Shown here one piece after another: positions 1 to 8,464 of a stretch of DNA of 64,000 nucleotides. The position numbers and the translations under genes were made by a program. Each line of letters opens with the position of its first letter. Position 1 is the stretch's first letter. The DNA is from Pseudotabrizicola sp. (GTDB lineage Bacteria > Pseudomonadota > Alphaproteobacteria > Rhodobacterales > Rhodobacteraceae): NCBI RefSeq assembly GCF_030656345.1, contig NZ_JAUSNR010000010.1, positions 186,001-250,000 on the forward strand, read 5' to 3'. The notes beneath the pieces were generated by a model. The model was given only the letters and a program-made list of their open reading frames with translations. It did no database searches and was not told the DNA's origin.

Positions 1-1
1 G

Positions 2-538
2 GCCAGCATCACCGGTGAGATCGTGTTGAAGGATGTTGAGGTCGGCGAAGACGCCCTGCTGCCGCATGTCGAAGGGCTGAAAGGCCCGTTCGGCTGTCTC
101 AACCGGGCGCGCTATGGCATTGCCTGGGGGGTGATGGGGTCGGCCGAGTTCTGTATGCACGCCGCCCGTAACTATGGGCTGGACCGCAAGCAGTTCGGCA
201 AGCCGCTGGCGCAGACCCAGCTGTTCCAGCTGAAGCTGGCCAATATGATGACCGAGATCAGCCTTGGCCTGCAGGGCTGTCTGCAGGTGGGTCGGCTGAT
301 GGATCAGGCCAACGCCGCGCCCGAGATGATTTCGATCATCAAGCGCAACAATTGCGGCAAGGCGCTCGATGCCGCCCGCTGGGCACGTGACATGCATGGC
401 GGCAATGGCATTCAGGAAGATTATCAGATCATGCGCCATATGGTGAACCTAGAAACGGTAAACACCTATGAAGGCACCCATGACGTGCATGCCCTGATCC
501 TGGGCCGCGCCATCACCGGATTGCAGGCGTTTTTCTGA
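2..538 (+). CDS. gcdH: Glutaryl-CoA dehydrogenase, C-terminal part (5' truncated by window)
   Basis: The reading frame is open from base 2 and runs to a TGA at 536-538, so the gene begins before the window. The protein is the C-terminal acyl-CoA dehydrogenase domain: segments such as [29 protein letters not shown] and [16 protein letters not shown], followed by DMHGGNGI and [18 protein letters not shown], are typical of glutaryl-CoA dehydrogenase. This FAD enzyme oxidatively decarboxylates glutaryl-CoA to crotonyl-CoA in lysine and tryptophan breakdown. An internal GTG at 23 is not the real start. The family call is firm; the substrate is inferred from overall similarity. Confidence 0.9.
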   Translation, partial: ASITGEIVLKDVEVGEDALLPHVEGLKGPFGCLNRARYGIAWGVMGSAEFCMHAARNYGLDRKQFGKPLAQTQLFQLKLANMMTEISLGLQGCLQVGRLMDQANAAPEMISIIKRNNCGKALDAARWARDMHGGNGIQEDYQIMRHMVNLETVNTYEGTHDVHALILGRAITGLQAFF

Positions 539-917
539 CCCCGGCCACACAGATCGCGGCCGCCGTTCTTCGGCGTCTGCGACCGCAAAATCAATAGAAG
601 TTTCGACGTTAGCCGAAGCTTAAGAGACCCCGGCGCATCCTGTACCGACAAAAGATGTGCACGCCCGGCCATGCAGGGTGGCTCGGTGCGGAGGGGACGG
701 ATGACGCGGACAAACCTGTCAGGCTGGCTTGCGCAGAACCGCAAACGGGGTGTTGGACGGCCTGATGTGACCGTTGGCCTGCGCTCTGCGCCCCGCCCCC
801 GCGTCGGGTCTGGCAAGGCCGGGAATATGAGTATTTTTGTCAAGATGAAGGCAAAGGGCTTTCGCCGCTGTCCGGGTTTTCTTTGCGCAACAGGCAACCG
901 TTCCCGAAGCGCCATCC
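539..917. other. Intergenic region, 379 bp, between gcdH and cheB
   Basis: No convincing gene is seen; short frames here have no recognisable protein features. A weak 5-bp hairpin (CGCCG-TTCTT-CGGCG, 561-575) follows gcdH but lacks a T-tract. A dispersed repeat lies at 829-849. The cheB-cheD promoter must be in this interval, but no clear -35/-10 pair stands out. Confidence 0.6.
829..849 (+). repeat. Dispersed intergenic repeat GAGTATTTTTGYCAAGATGA, copy 1
   Basis: The 21-bp stretch matches, with one mismatch, the reverse complement of 9414-9434. Shorter relatives with CAAATACTC occur near 26391 and 59750. All are in gaps between genes. I recall this kind of element as frequent in Rhodobacteraceae intergenic DNA; its role is unknown to me. 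Confidence 0.6.
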
Positions 918-1556
918 ATGCCACCTGACCGGCTGAAAACCGCAGAGGCCGCGGCCCTCGACGGCCCGGGCCGCATCATTGTCATCGGCGCATCCACCGG
1001 CGGCGTCGAAGCGCTGTATACCTTGCTTGCAAGTTTCCCCGCGGATTGCCCCCCCACGCTTGTGGTGCAGCATATGCGCCCCGGCTATGTCGAAGGATTT
1101 GTCGCCGGGCTGAACCGGGTCTGCGCTGCCGAGGTGGTTCAGGCGCAGGACCGGCAGCTGCTGCGTCCGGGGCAGGTTCACGTCGCGCCGGCGGGCAGCC
1201 TGCATCTGTGTCTTGTCGCCAACCCTGTCCTGTCGATCCGGCTGACAGAGGCCCCGCCGGTACATGGCCACCGCCCGGCGGTCGACCCGCTGTTTTTGTC
1301 CGCCGCCCGGCTGCGCCCCGCCCCGGTCGCCGCCTTGCTGACCGGAATGGGACGCGACGGCGCAGAAGGTCTGCTGCAGATCCGTCTGGCCGGGGGGCAT
1401 ACCATTGCGCAGGATCAGGCAAGCTCTGTCGTTTACGGAATGCCGGGTGCCGCGCGCGACCTTGGGGCGGCCGATCAGATTCTGCCGCTTTCGTCCATCG
1501 CCGCCGCCTTGCTGCGGCTGGCCGGCCCACAGATTTCAGACAGGCGGATCAGCTGA
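918..1556 (+). CDS. cheB: Chemotaxis protein-glutamate methylesterase, stand-alone catalytic domain
   Basis: The 212-aa protein is only the CheB methylesterase domain. The catalytic triad is visible as Ser26 in GASTGG, His52 in VVQHM and Asp147 in GMGRDGAEG. It removes methyl groups from (or deamidates) receptor glutamates. A normal CheB has an N-terminal receiver domain of about 120 residues that gates activity; it is absent here, and the region upstream does not encode one. The stop codon overlaps the start of cheD (TGATG, 1554-1558), so the two are translationally coupled. The start is the first ATG that keeps the domain whole; the RBS is weak. Confidence 0.9.
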   Translation: MPPDRLKTAEAAALDGPGRIIVIGASTGGVEALYTLLASFPADCPPTLVVQHMRPGYVEGFVAGLNRVCAAEVVQAQDRQLLRPGQVHVAPAGSLHLCLVANPVLSIRLTEAPPVHGHRPAVDPLFLSAARLRPAPVAALLTGMGRDGAEGLLQIRLAGGHTIAQDQASSVVYGMPGAARDLGAADQILPLSSIAAALLRLAGPQISDRRIS

Positions 1557-2071
1557 TGCAAAGCGGCGAACGGCTTCGAATTGTGATTCAGGGCGAGTAT
1601 ATCATCTCGTCCGATCCGCAGGATGTACTGTCCACCATTCTGGGGTCCTGTGTCGCCGCGTTTCTGCGCGATCCGGTGGCGGGTGTGGGCGGGTTGAACC
1701 ATTTTCTATTGCCCGGAAATGACCCGAATGACCGCAATGCGATGAAATACGGGCTGAATGCCATGGAATTGCTGATCAACAGCCTGATCAGCAGCGGCGC
1801 ACGGCGGGACCGGCTTGAAGGCAAGCTGTTCGGCGGCGGGCGTATGGTCCCCGGCCTGACCGATATCGGCGCTGCCAACGGGCGCTTTGCCGAAGAATTC
1901 CTGCGGCGTGAAGGCATCCGCTACCTCGGCGGCAGTCTGGGTGGCGATCACGGGCGCAAGATCCGGGTCTGGCCGGTTTCGGGTCAGGTTCAGCAGATGA
2001 AGATGCCGACCACTGCGGTGAAGGAAGTGGTGGTCGCACCGCCGCCACGCACCGAAATCGTGCTGTTCTGA
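1556..2071 (+). CDS. cheD: Chemoreceptor glutamine deamidase CheD
   Basis: The 171-aa protein has the CheD signature with the catalytic Cys32 ([10 protein letters not shown]) and His49 ([12 protein letters not shown]), and the conserved KLFGGG and LGGDHGRKI segments. CheD deamidates receptor glutamines and in some bacteria binds CheC. The start is the ATG overlapping the cheB stop; a longer frame from 1046 is only the shadow of cheB. The C-terminus ends RTEIVLF, which resembles the C-terminus QPQIVLF of the small protein encoded convergently at 2110-2514. Confidence 0.93.
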   Translation: MQSGERLRIVIQGEYIISSDPQDVLSTILGSCVAAFLRDPVAGVGGLNHFLLPGNDPNDRNAMKYGLNAMELLINSLISSGARRDRLEGKLFGGGRMVPGLTDIGAANGRFAEEFLRREGIRYLGGSLGGDHGRKIRVWPVSGQVQQMKMPTTAVKEVVVAPPPRTEIVLF

Positions 2072-2074
2072 AAA

Positions 2075-2098
2075 CCGGCATCCATAGGTGGATGCCGG
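2075..2098 (-). terminator. Rho-independent terminator between converging che units
   Basis: A perfect 9-bp stem (CCGGCATCC / GGATGCCGG) with loop ATAGGT sits between the cheD stop (2071) and the stop of the minus-strand che operon (2110). On the minus strand it is followed by TTTT (2074-2071), so it mainly serves the minus-strand operon. On the plus strand it follows cheD directly and could act in both directions. Confidence 0.8.
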
Positions 2099-2109
2099 CT
2101 GTCAGACGG

Positions 2110-2514
2110 TCAGAACAGGACAATCTGGGGCTGGACCGCCGGCTGCTGCTTGTCGCGCAAGGCCTGAGTCAGGCTTTGCAGGCGCGGAAGCTCCACCAGC
2201 ACATCGATATGGGGATCAGGGTCGTCCGGCAGGCGTGACGCCAGCCCGATCAGGATATCGGACAAACCTGTCAGCTCCTGGATCATCAGATCCAGAGACT
2301 GCAGGCGCGACCTGCTCAAACTGTTCAGATCGGCCAGAGCAGCGCCATCCTGCCGGTCAATCCCCAGCATGACAGCTTCGACCTCCCGCAGATTTTGCGT
2401 GATGCGCAGCAGATGCTTTCCACTGCGCAGCACCGCGAGCCGACCGCTCAACGCAGGGCTCTCACCGACAAAGACCGGATTGATCTCTGGCGCAATGCCA
2501 GTACGGTCAGACAT
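2110..2514 (-). CDS. Small helical protein of the che operon with a CheZ-like motif
   Basis: The 134-aa protein is the last gene of the minus-strand che operon; its ATG overlaps the TGA of the preceding cheY-type gene (2512-2516), which fixes the start. I do not recognise a named family with certainty. A predicted helix carries QELTGLSDIL (residues 79-88), resembling the CheZ phosphatase helix DLTGQ. The catalytic Asp is replaced by Glu81 and the catalytic Gln by Leu84. The C-terminus (QPQIVLF) ends in hydrophobic plus Phe, like the CheY-binding tail of CheZ. It may be a degenerate CheZ or a CheY-binding scaffold; this is inference. Confidence 0.6.
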   Translation of the reverse strand: MSDRTGIAPEINPVFVGESPALSGRLAVLRSGKHLLRITQNLREVEAVMLGIDRQDGAALADLNSLSRSRLQSLDLMIQELTGLSDILIGLASRLPDDPDPHIDVLVELPRLQSLTQALRDKQQPAVQPQIVLF

Positions 2515-2897
2515 CAAAGCGGGCCCACAACCTTTTCGATGCAATCCCGCATCCCCTCACGGGTGAAGGGTTTTGTGATCATATTGTTCATCCCAAGCGC
2601 ACGGCCCTTGGCCACGACCGTGGCATCGGCCCGGCCGGTCACCAGAATAAAGCCAAGCCGCTCTAGCCCCCGGGTGCGCCGGATGCCCTCCAGCAAGCCC
2701 AAGCCGTCCAGCCCCGGCATGTGATAATCGGAAATGACCAGATGAACCGGCTTTTGCACCAAAGAGCGCAACGCTTCATCCCCGTCAGCGCAGGTGCGAT
2801 ACCCCTCCAGCTGCATCCAGTCCAGCGCTTGCGTAATCAGACCGCGGCTGACTGCCGTGTCATCAACCACCATCACTTTCAGATCTTCCCGCTTCAT
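2514..2897 (-). CDS. CheY-type response regulator (single receiver domain), second copy
   Basis: The 127-aa protein is a lone receiver domain: acidic pair Asp12-Asp13, phospho-acceptor Asp57 in ISDYHMPGLDG, Thr in ILVTGRA and Lys in MITKPF. It is probably phosphorylated by CheA encoded upstream in the same operon. Thirty-six bases separate it from cheR, and it is coupled to the downstream CheZ-like gene. It differs clearly from the first cheY of this operon, so one may drive output and the other act as a phosphate sink; the sequence does not say which. Confidence 0.9.
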   Translation of the reverse strand: MKREDLKVMVVDDTAVSRGLITQALDWMQLEGYRTCADGDEALRSLVQKPVHLVISDYHMPGLDGLGLLEGIRRTRGLERLGFILVTGRADATVVAKGRALGMNNMITKPFTREGMRDCIEKVVGPL

Positions 2898-2933
2898 TTC
2901 AGCCCCCTTGTCAGGTCAATTCAGTGCCGCTGT

Positions 2934-3779
2934 TCAGCGGCGGCGATACGTTGTCATGCCATCGGTCGTGAACTCCGACAGGGCGGGACCGGTGATGCGT
3001 TCGGAATGCCCGATCATCAGGTACCCCCCGGGCGCCAGCAGATCAGCAAAGCGCTGCCACAGCCGTTCCTGTGTTGCCTTGTTGAAGTAGATCACAACAT
3101 TGCGGCAAAAGATGACCTGAAACGGCCCCTTTATTGGCCATTTATCTTGTAAATTCAATGAATTACAGTAGACAAGCCGGCGCACCCGTTCACTGACGCG
3201 CACCTCGTCCCCGGTGATGGGATGGTCAAACAGGCGACGCGACTGATCTGCTGACAGACCCTGTGCAGACTCGCTGCCATACACCGCGCGCCGGGTTTTC
3301 TCGATCATCGCCTGGTCAATATCTGTGGCCAGAATGCGCACATCATAGTTTTGCACCTCCGGACAGGCCGCAAGGACCGTTGCCGCGATGCTGTAAGGCT
3401 CTTCACCGCTGGAACAGCCAGCGGACCAGATCCGCACCCGCGCGCCAGACTTTGCCTTGGCAATCAGCGGCGGCAGAATGGTGGAGCTCAGCGACTCAAA
3501 ATGATGATGCTCGCGGAAGAACGAGGTGACATTGGTGGTCACAGCCGAAATCAGCGCCTGACGTTCCGCCTCATTGCCATCGGCAGAGATAAAATCGGCA
3601 TAGGTGGCGAAATCCGGCAGGTTCAGGGCACGCAAGCGCTTTATCAGACGCGAATGGACCAAAGGGCGCTTTGCATCGGCCAGAACAATGCCGGCAAGCC
3701 CATGCACAATCTGGGCAATGCGGGAAAAATCCTGATCCCCCAGTTGAATATCTGCGTCAGAATGCAACGCGGTGCCCAT
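2934..3779 (-). CDS. cheR: Chemotaxis receptor methyltransferase CheR
   Basis: CheR uses S-adenosylmethionine to methylate receptor glutamates. The 281-aa protein shows the N-terminal helical domain, then TTNVTSFFRE (81-90), the SAM-binding RIWSAGCSSGEEPYS (116-130), and CRNVVIYFN near the C-terminus. I chose the ATG at 3779, four bases after the cheW stop with an AGGGG just upstream, rather than the longer frame from 3827 that overlaps cheW. No C-terminal TPR extension is present. Confidence 0.93.
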   Translation of the reverse strand: MGTALHSDADIQLGDQDFSRIAQIVHGLAGIVLADAKRPLVHSRLIKRLRALNLPDFATYADFISADGNEAERQALISAVTTNVTSFFREHHHFESLSSTILPPLIAKAKSGARVRIWSAGCSSGEEPYSIAATVLAACPEVQNYDVRILATDIDQAMIEKTRRAVYGSESAQGLSADQSRRLFDHPITGDEVRVSERVRRLVYCNSLNLQDKWPIKGPFQVIFCRNVVIYFNKATQERLWQRFADLLAPGGYLMIGHSERITGPALSEFTTDGMTTYRRR

Positions 3780-3783
3780 CCCC

Positions 3784-4251
3784 TCAGGCCGCCGCGTCAT
3801 CGCTCGGGGGCAGCAGCTGCGCGACATCCAGCAGCCGGATCAACCGGCTGTCCTGCACCACCACGCCGCGCAGCATGCTGCGTGTCGCTTCCGACGCCAG
3901 ATCGGGCGTTGGCTGAATGCCGGAGGCGGGGACACCCAGAATATCCGTCACCGCCTCGACCAGCAGACCGACGATCCTGTTCTGAATCGCGGCGACGATG
4001 ATGACATTGCGGTCCTTGTCCTCAATCGGCTCCAGTCCAAGCCGGCGCGCCAGATCAAGGATCGGCACCACCGCCCCGCGCAGGTTGATCACGCCCTGCA
4101 CATAGCTTGGCGCGTGTGGCAGCAAGGCCGGGCGGCTCCACCCGCGGATCTCACGGACGGACAGGATGTCGATACAGAAATCCTGCCCGGCGGTCCGAAA
4201 GGCAACCAGTTCTCTGATATCGGGATCGGTGGCGAAACCGGATGAGCGCAT
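3784..4251 (-). CDS. cheW: Chemotaxis coupling protein CheW
   Basis: The 155-aa protein is one CheW domain (LVAFRTAGQDFCIDI, YVQGVINLRGAVVPILDLA, NRIVGLLVEAVTDIL), the adaptor linking receptors to CheA. The gene lies 4 bp after cheA and 4 bp before cheR. The N-terminal extension of about 12 residues is short and ordinary. Confidence 0.95.
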   Translation of the reverse strand: MRSSGFATDPDIRELVAFRTAGQDFCIDILSVREIRGWSRPALLPHAPSYVQGVINLRGAVVPILDLARRLGLEPIEDKDRNVIIVAAIQNRIVGLLVEAVTDILGVPASGIQPTPDLASEATRSMLRGVVVQDSRLIRLLDVAQLLPPSDDAAA

Positions 4252-4255
4252 GATC

Positions 4256-6382
4256 TTATTCCGCTGCTAGGAAAACGTTGGGACGCGACGCATTCGGGCC
4301 GATGGCCGCAAGATCGGCCGGGTCAAGGATCAGGGCGACAGACCCGTCGCCAAGAACAGTGGCCGCCGCGATGCCGGGGATCTGGCCATAATTGGCCTCC
4401 AGTCCTTTGATCACCACCTGCCGTTGATCGCGGATGCCATCGACCATCAAGGCAATCGCCCCGTCGTCCCCGCGTTCAACCACAACGACAATCTCCCCTT
4501 CGCCCGGTTTGAGCATGCTGCGAAAGCCAAGGGCGGCACCGACATCGATCAGCGGCAGGCAGCGGCCGCGCACGTCAAGGACAGAGTCGGATTTGCCCAG
4601 ATTGTGGCGCATCGACAGGTCGGGGCGCAGGGTTTCGATGATGGTCGAGACCGGCAACACCAATGTTTGCCCGGCGGCTTCGAACACCATGCCATCCAGC
4701 ACGGCAAGCGTCAGCGGCAGGCTGATGGTCAATGTGGTGCCCTGGCCGCGGACCGATGCAATTGCCACCCGCCCGCCAAGACCGGCAATCTCGGACCGGA
4801 CCACATCCATGCCGACCCCGCGCCCGGACAGGGCAGACACTTCGGTCGCGGTCGAAAAACCGGGAAGGAACAGCAGGGCATCAATCTCTTGCGGCGAGAG
4901 TTCGGCATTGGGCGGGACCAGCCCCTTATCTATGGCGATCTGGCGCACCTTGTCGCGGTCAATGCCCGCGCCATCATCCTGCACCGTAATGACAATCCGC
5001 CCGGACCTGTGCGCGGCAGACAGTTTGACCACGCCTTCGGTCGGCTTGCCGATTTCATCCCGGCGGCTGGGCTTTTCCAGACCGTGATCGACAGAATTGC
5101 GGATCATATGGGTCAGTGGATCGGCCAGCCGTTCGATGATCGTCTTGTCAACTTCGGTGTTTTCGCCTTCGGTCACCAGGCGCGCGGATTTTCCGGCTGC
5201 CATCGATGCTTCGCGCACGATCCGGTGCATCCGGTCAAACAGTGGCTTTACCGGCTGGGCGCGGATCGCCATGACCGATTCCTGAATCTGGCGCGACAGT
5301 TGGCGCAGCTGATCCAGGCTGCGGTCCACTTCGACAGAGCCGAAGCCGGGGGATTGTTCGATGGCTTCCGTCAGCATGGCCTGATGGATCACCAGCTCGC
5401 CCAGAATATCGACCAGCCGGTCGACGCGGTCAATGTCGACGCGGATGGTCGGCCGTGGCCCGGTTGAGGGGCTTTGTGCGGCAGATCCGGTCTGCACGGC
5501 GACCGCCGGCGGCGGGTCCGGCGGCTTTGCTGCGGCAACCGGCGTTGGCGGCGCTTTCGCCGGTTCGGCCACCGCCGCAACGGGGGCGGGGGCCGGTGCA
5601 GGCTCTGGCGCGGCGGCGTCCGGCAGCGCGTCCGCCTCTGCTTCAAGGCTCAGATCACAATTGCCTTCGATAAAATCGAAGACTGACAGGATCTGTCTGT
5701 CGGACCGTTCGGTGTGCAAGGTCACCGTCCAGCCCAGATAGGATTGGCCGGGGTCAAAGCCGCCCGGCGCGGGCAAGGCGGTTTCATCCAGATCGACCTC
5801 AACCTCATCGGTGCTGCACAGATCGCGCAGCAAAAGGGCCGGATCATGGCCCGAGGCAAAGGCCCCGGAATGCGGGCGGAACCGCACTGTGACCTTGCGC
5901 AGCAGGCTGGTCAGCGGCAGGGCCGACAGATCCATCGCAAACGGACCATCCAGCGCAAGGGGCTCAAAAACAAAGGCCTCTTCCTCTTTGTGGCCGCCCA
6001 TGCCCGCCTGCGCTTCCAGCGCCAGAATAATGCGCTGATCCTGCTCGGGATCGGTTTCTGTTCCCTTGCGGGACGCCCCGATCATATCGGCCAGATGGTC
6101 GCTGGCATGCAGCAAGGCCCCCAGCAGGGCAGGTTCCGGCTGCAACTGACCGCCACGCAGGGCATCGAGCACGGTTTCGAACCGATGCGCAAAATTCACC
6201 AGCGGCTTGAGGTCAAAGGCCCCGGCCCCGCCCTTGATCGAATGCACCGCCCGGAACACCGCGTTGACGGTGTCCGCCTCCTGGGCGCCGGTCTGAATGG
6301 CGCGCAACCCCTCTTCAAGGGCGGAAAGCAATTCTTCCGCCTCGACAAAGAAGATATCCTTCAGATCAATTGCACCCGCCAT
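4256..6382 (-). CDS. cheA: Chemotaxis sensor histidine kinase CheA
   Basis: The 708-aa protein has the CheA order: HPt domain with phospho-acceptor His47 (AVHSIKGGAGAF), a P2-like region, an Ala/Pro-rich linker (about 265-320), a dimerisation helix pair, the ATPase domain with N-box LTHMIRNSVDHGLE, G-boxes DDGAGID and GRGVGMDVV, and a C-terminal CheW-like domain. It autophosphorylates and passes phosphate to the CheY proteins. I start it at the ATG at 6382, seven bases after the cheY stop with GAGGG upstream; the in-frame extension to 6466 reads back through cheY and has no family similarity. Confidence 0.95.
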   Translation of the reverse strand: MAGAIDLKDIFFVEAEELLSALEEGLRAIQTGAQEADTVNAVFRAVHSIKGGAGAFDLKPLVNFAHRFETVLDALRGGQLQPEPALLGALLHASDHLADMIGASRKGTETDPEQDQRIILALEAQAGMGGHKEEEAFVFEPLALDGPFAMDLSALPLTSLLRKVTVRFRPHSGAFASGHDPALLLRDLCSTDEVEVDLDETALPAPGGFDPGQSYLGWTVTLHTERSDRQILSVFDFIEGNCDLSLEAEADALPDAAAPEPAPAPAPVAAVAEPAKAPPTPVAAAKPPDPPPAVAVQTGSAAQSPSTGPRPTIRVDIDRVDRLVDILGELVIHQAMLTEAIEQSPGFGSVEVDRSLDQLRQLSRQIQESVMAIRAQPVKPLFDRMHRIVREASMAAGKSARLVTEGENTEVDKTIIERLADPLTHMIRNSVDHGLEKPSRRDEIGKPTEGVVKLSAAHRSGRIVITVQDDGAGIDRDKVRQIAIDKGLVPPNAELSPQEIDALLFLPGFSTATEVSALSGRGVGMDVVRSEIAGLGGRVAIASVRGQGTTLTISLPLTLAVLDGMVFEAAGQTLVLPVSTIIETLRPDLSMRHNLGKSDSVLDVRGRCLPLIDVGAALGFRSMLKPGEGEIVVVVERGDDGAIALMVDGIRDQRQVVIKGLEANYGQIPGIAAATVLGDGSVALILDPADLAAIGPNASRPNVFLAAE

Positions 6383-6389
6383 TTTACCC

Positions 6390-6758
6390 TCACACAGCCG
6401 CGACGCGGCGGATCGTTGATACCAGCGACTGCTCGTCAAATGGCTTGGTGATCCAGCCGGTTGCACCGGCCTGACGGGCGCGCTCTTTCAGCGTTGTCGC
6501 GCTTTCCGTGGTCAGCACCAGGATCGGCACGCGTGGGGCGATATCGCCCTTGCGCACCGCCTCGATCAGACCGAACCCGTCCATATTGGGCATGTTCAGA
6601 TCTGTCAGGATCAGATCGGGCGCGACATCCGGCAACTGGTTCAGCCCATCAATGCCGTCTTCCGCCAGCACCACGTCAAAACCGGCCTCCGTCAGGGTTT
6701 GCCGCAGCATCTCGCGCATGGTGAGAGAGTCATCAATCGCAAGAATGCGCAGGCTCAT
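6390..6758 (-). CDS. cheY: CheY-type response regulator (first copy)
   Basis: The 122-aa single receiver has Asp9-Asp10, phospho-acceptor Asp53 in LTDLNMPNMDG, LTTES and ITKPF. DLNMPNMDG, TTES and the KPF segment are those of canonical chemotaxis CheY. Its ATG overlaps the stop of the STAS gene (6755-6758), which decides the start. It is the second gene of the che operon, directly ahead of cheA. Confidence 0.92.
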   Translation of the reverse strand: MSLRILAIDDSLTMREMLRQTLTEAGFDVVLAEDGIDGLNQLPDVAPDLILTDLNMPNMDGFGLIEAVRKGDIAPRVPILVLTTESATTLKERARQAGATGWITKPFDEQSLVSTIRRVAAV

Positions 6759-7039
6759 GCCATATCCTCCGTGATCAGGGAAAGCGCGCCCATGACACGC
6801 AAAGAGTCGCGGCATTCGGGTGAAGCCGCTGTTAGGGTAAGAACACCGCCATCCCGCGCGGCGCGCTGTCGGGCGACAAGCAGCACCTGCACGGCGGCCG
6901 CACTCAGATGCCGGACGGCCGAGGCATCAATGGTGATATCGGGTTTGGCCCCCACCGCTTCGGACCTGCTTTCGAGGTCGTACCACAGCGCCTGTGCCGA
7001 ATCCGGCGTAACCCTTGCGACAAGTTCGATCGTGCGCAT
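6755..7039 (-). CDS. STAS-domain protein heading the che operon
   Basis: The 94-aa protein resembles anti-sigma-factor antagonist/STAS domains: ITIDASAVRHLSAAAVQVLLVARQ corresponds to the conserved helix after the loop that normally carries the phosphorylatable Ser. Here DASAVRHLSAA provides serines. Such proteins open some alphaproteobacterial che operons. I chose the ATG at 7039, preceded by AGGGAAAG, instead of the longer frame from 7081. It is translationally coupled to cheY. Its partner is not known from the sequence. Confidence 0.75.
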   Translation of the reverse strand: MRTIELVARVTPDSAQALWYDLESRSEAVGAKPDITIDASAVRHLSAAAVQVLLVARQRAARDGGVLTLTAASPECRDSLRVMGALSLITEDMA

Positions 7040-7186
7040 CTTTCCCTGACCCTCTGCCCCGCGAAAGAGGGGCGGCTGCATCCCTCTGCAAACCCAGAGG
7101 TAGCGCCCAAAGACTAAAGGATCGGTTTACCTGCGCCGCAATTCGCACGGCATTTTAGTCGCTTCCGACCTAACCGGCGGTGCCGG

Positions 7187-8464
7187 TCAGGCTGCCCCGC
7201 CATGGCGTCGCCGCACCTGTTCCGGCCGCTCGGGCAGTGCCAACCGCGTGTCGTTGCGCTGTTTTTGCGCCACGATCCGGCCTTTGGACACCACGGCCAG
7301 ACGGTCAGGCCGCAAGCGCAGCGCCTCGACCGGGGACCCGGCGTCCAGCACCACCAGCGAGGCCAGACCGCCCGGCACCAGCCCGTAATCGTGCAGCCCC
7401 ATGATGCTGGCATTGTCCTGCGTCACCATGCGGAAACAGCGCGCCATCTCTTCCGGGTGGGTCATCTGCGCCACGTGCAGGCCCATGAAGGCCACATCCA
7501 GCATGTCTGCCGTGCCCAGACTGTACCACGGGTCCAGCACACAATCCTGCCCCCAGCCCACCGTGACGCCCGCCGCCTGCAATTCGCGCACCCGGGTCAG
7601 GCCGCGCCGCTTGGGATAGCTGTCGTGCCGGCCCTGCAGGGTGATGTTGATCAGCGGATTGGGAATCGCCGTCATGCCGCTTTCGGCAATCAGCGGAATC
7701 AGCTTGGACACGTAGTAGTTGTCCATCGAATGCATGGATGTCAAATGCGACCCCGCCGCCCGCGCGCCCAACCCGTGCCGCACCACCTCACGCGCCATGG
7801 TCTCGACATGGCGGCTTTGCGGATCATCGGTCTCATCGCAATGGACATCCCACATCAGCCCGCGCTCGGCCGCGATACGGGCCAGATCGCACAAGGACTC
7901 GGCCCCCTCCTCCATCGTGCGCTCAAAGTGCGGGATGCCGCCCACCACGCCAACCCCCATATCCAGCGCGCGCAGGACGTTCTGCCGCCCCGTAGGGCTG
8001 CGATAAAGGCCGTCCTGCGGGAAGGCCACCAGTTGCAGGTCCAGATAGGGGGCAACCGTTCGCTGCACCTCCAGCATCGCCGTGACCCCGCGCAGATGGT
8101 CGGGCGTGGTGTCCACATGTGTGCGGATCGCCAGCAAACCCATGCTGACCGCCCAGTCACAATAGCGCAGGGCGCGCGCCACCATGTCGTCCACCGATGC
8201 CTGCTCGCGCAACTCGCCCCAAAGGCTAATGCCTTCCAGCAGCGTGCCCGAGGCATTCACCCGTGGCAGGCCATAGGACAACACCGCATCCATATGGAAA
8301 TGCGGATCGACAAAGGGCGGGCTGACCAGATCGCCGGTGGCATCAATGACCGCCCCCGCCTCGGCCTCGATCCGCCCCACCTCGATGATGCGGTCGCCCC
8401 GGATGCCGATATCGGCCACCCTTCCATCGGGCAGAGTGCCGCCCTTGACGATCAGATCAAACAT
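7187..8464 (-). CDS. codA: Cytosine deaminase-like amidohydrolase
   Basis: The 425-aa amidohydrolase matches CodA: metal ligands in PHFHMDAV, the VHCDETDDPQSRH segment (E. coli CodA His214 and Glu217), SHLTSMHS (His246), and GQDCVLDPWYSLGTADML with the catalytic Asp. It would deaminate cytosine or a related pyrimidine in the cytoplasm. The start is the ATG at 8464, overlapping the permease stop (ATGA); a GTG one codon earlier is possible. Being last in an ABC uptake operon, it probably acts on the imported compound. An isocytosine- or creatinine-type substrate cannot be excluded. Confidence 0.85.
   Translation of the reverse strand: MFDLIVKGGTLPDGRVADIGIRGDRIIEVGRIEAEAGAVIDATGDLVSPPFVDPHFHMDAVLSYGLPRVNASGTLLEGISLWGELREQASVDDMVARALRYCDWAVSMGLLAIRTHVDTTPDHLRGVTAMLEVQRTVAPYLDLQLVAFPQDGLYRSPTGRQNVLRALDMGVGVVGGIPHFERTMEEGAESLCDLARIAAERGLMWDVHCDETDDPQSRHVETMAREVVRHGLGARAAGSHLTSMHSMDNYYVSKLIPLIAESGMTAIPNPLINITLQGRHDSYPKRRGLTRVRELQAAGVTVGWGQDCVLDPWYSLGTADMLDVAFMGLHVAQMTHPEEMARCFRMVTQDNASIMGLHDYGLVPGGLASLVVLDAGSPVEALRLRPDRLAVVSKGRIVAQKQRNDTRLALPERPEQVRRRHGGAA

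Noticed and set aside
466-1057. Several overlapping frames on both strands in the gcdH-cheB gap and the cheB start
   Set aside because: They have no recognisable domains, read like GC-rich frame shadows, and conflict with the clear CheB protein.
7173-7187. Hairpin ACCGGC-GGT-GCCGGT at the codA stop
   Set aside because: Six-base stem overlapping the stop codon with no T-run; could help termination but not strong enough to call.
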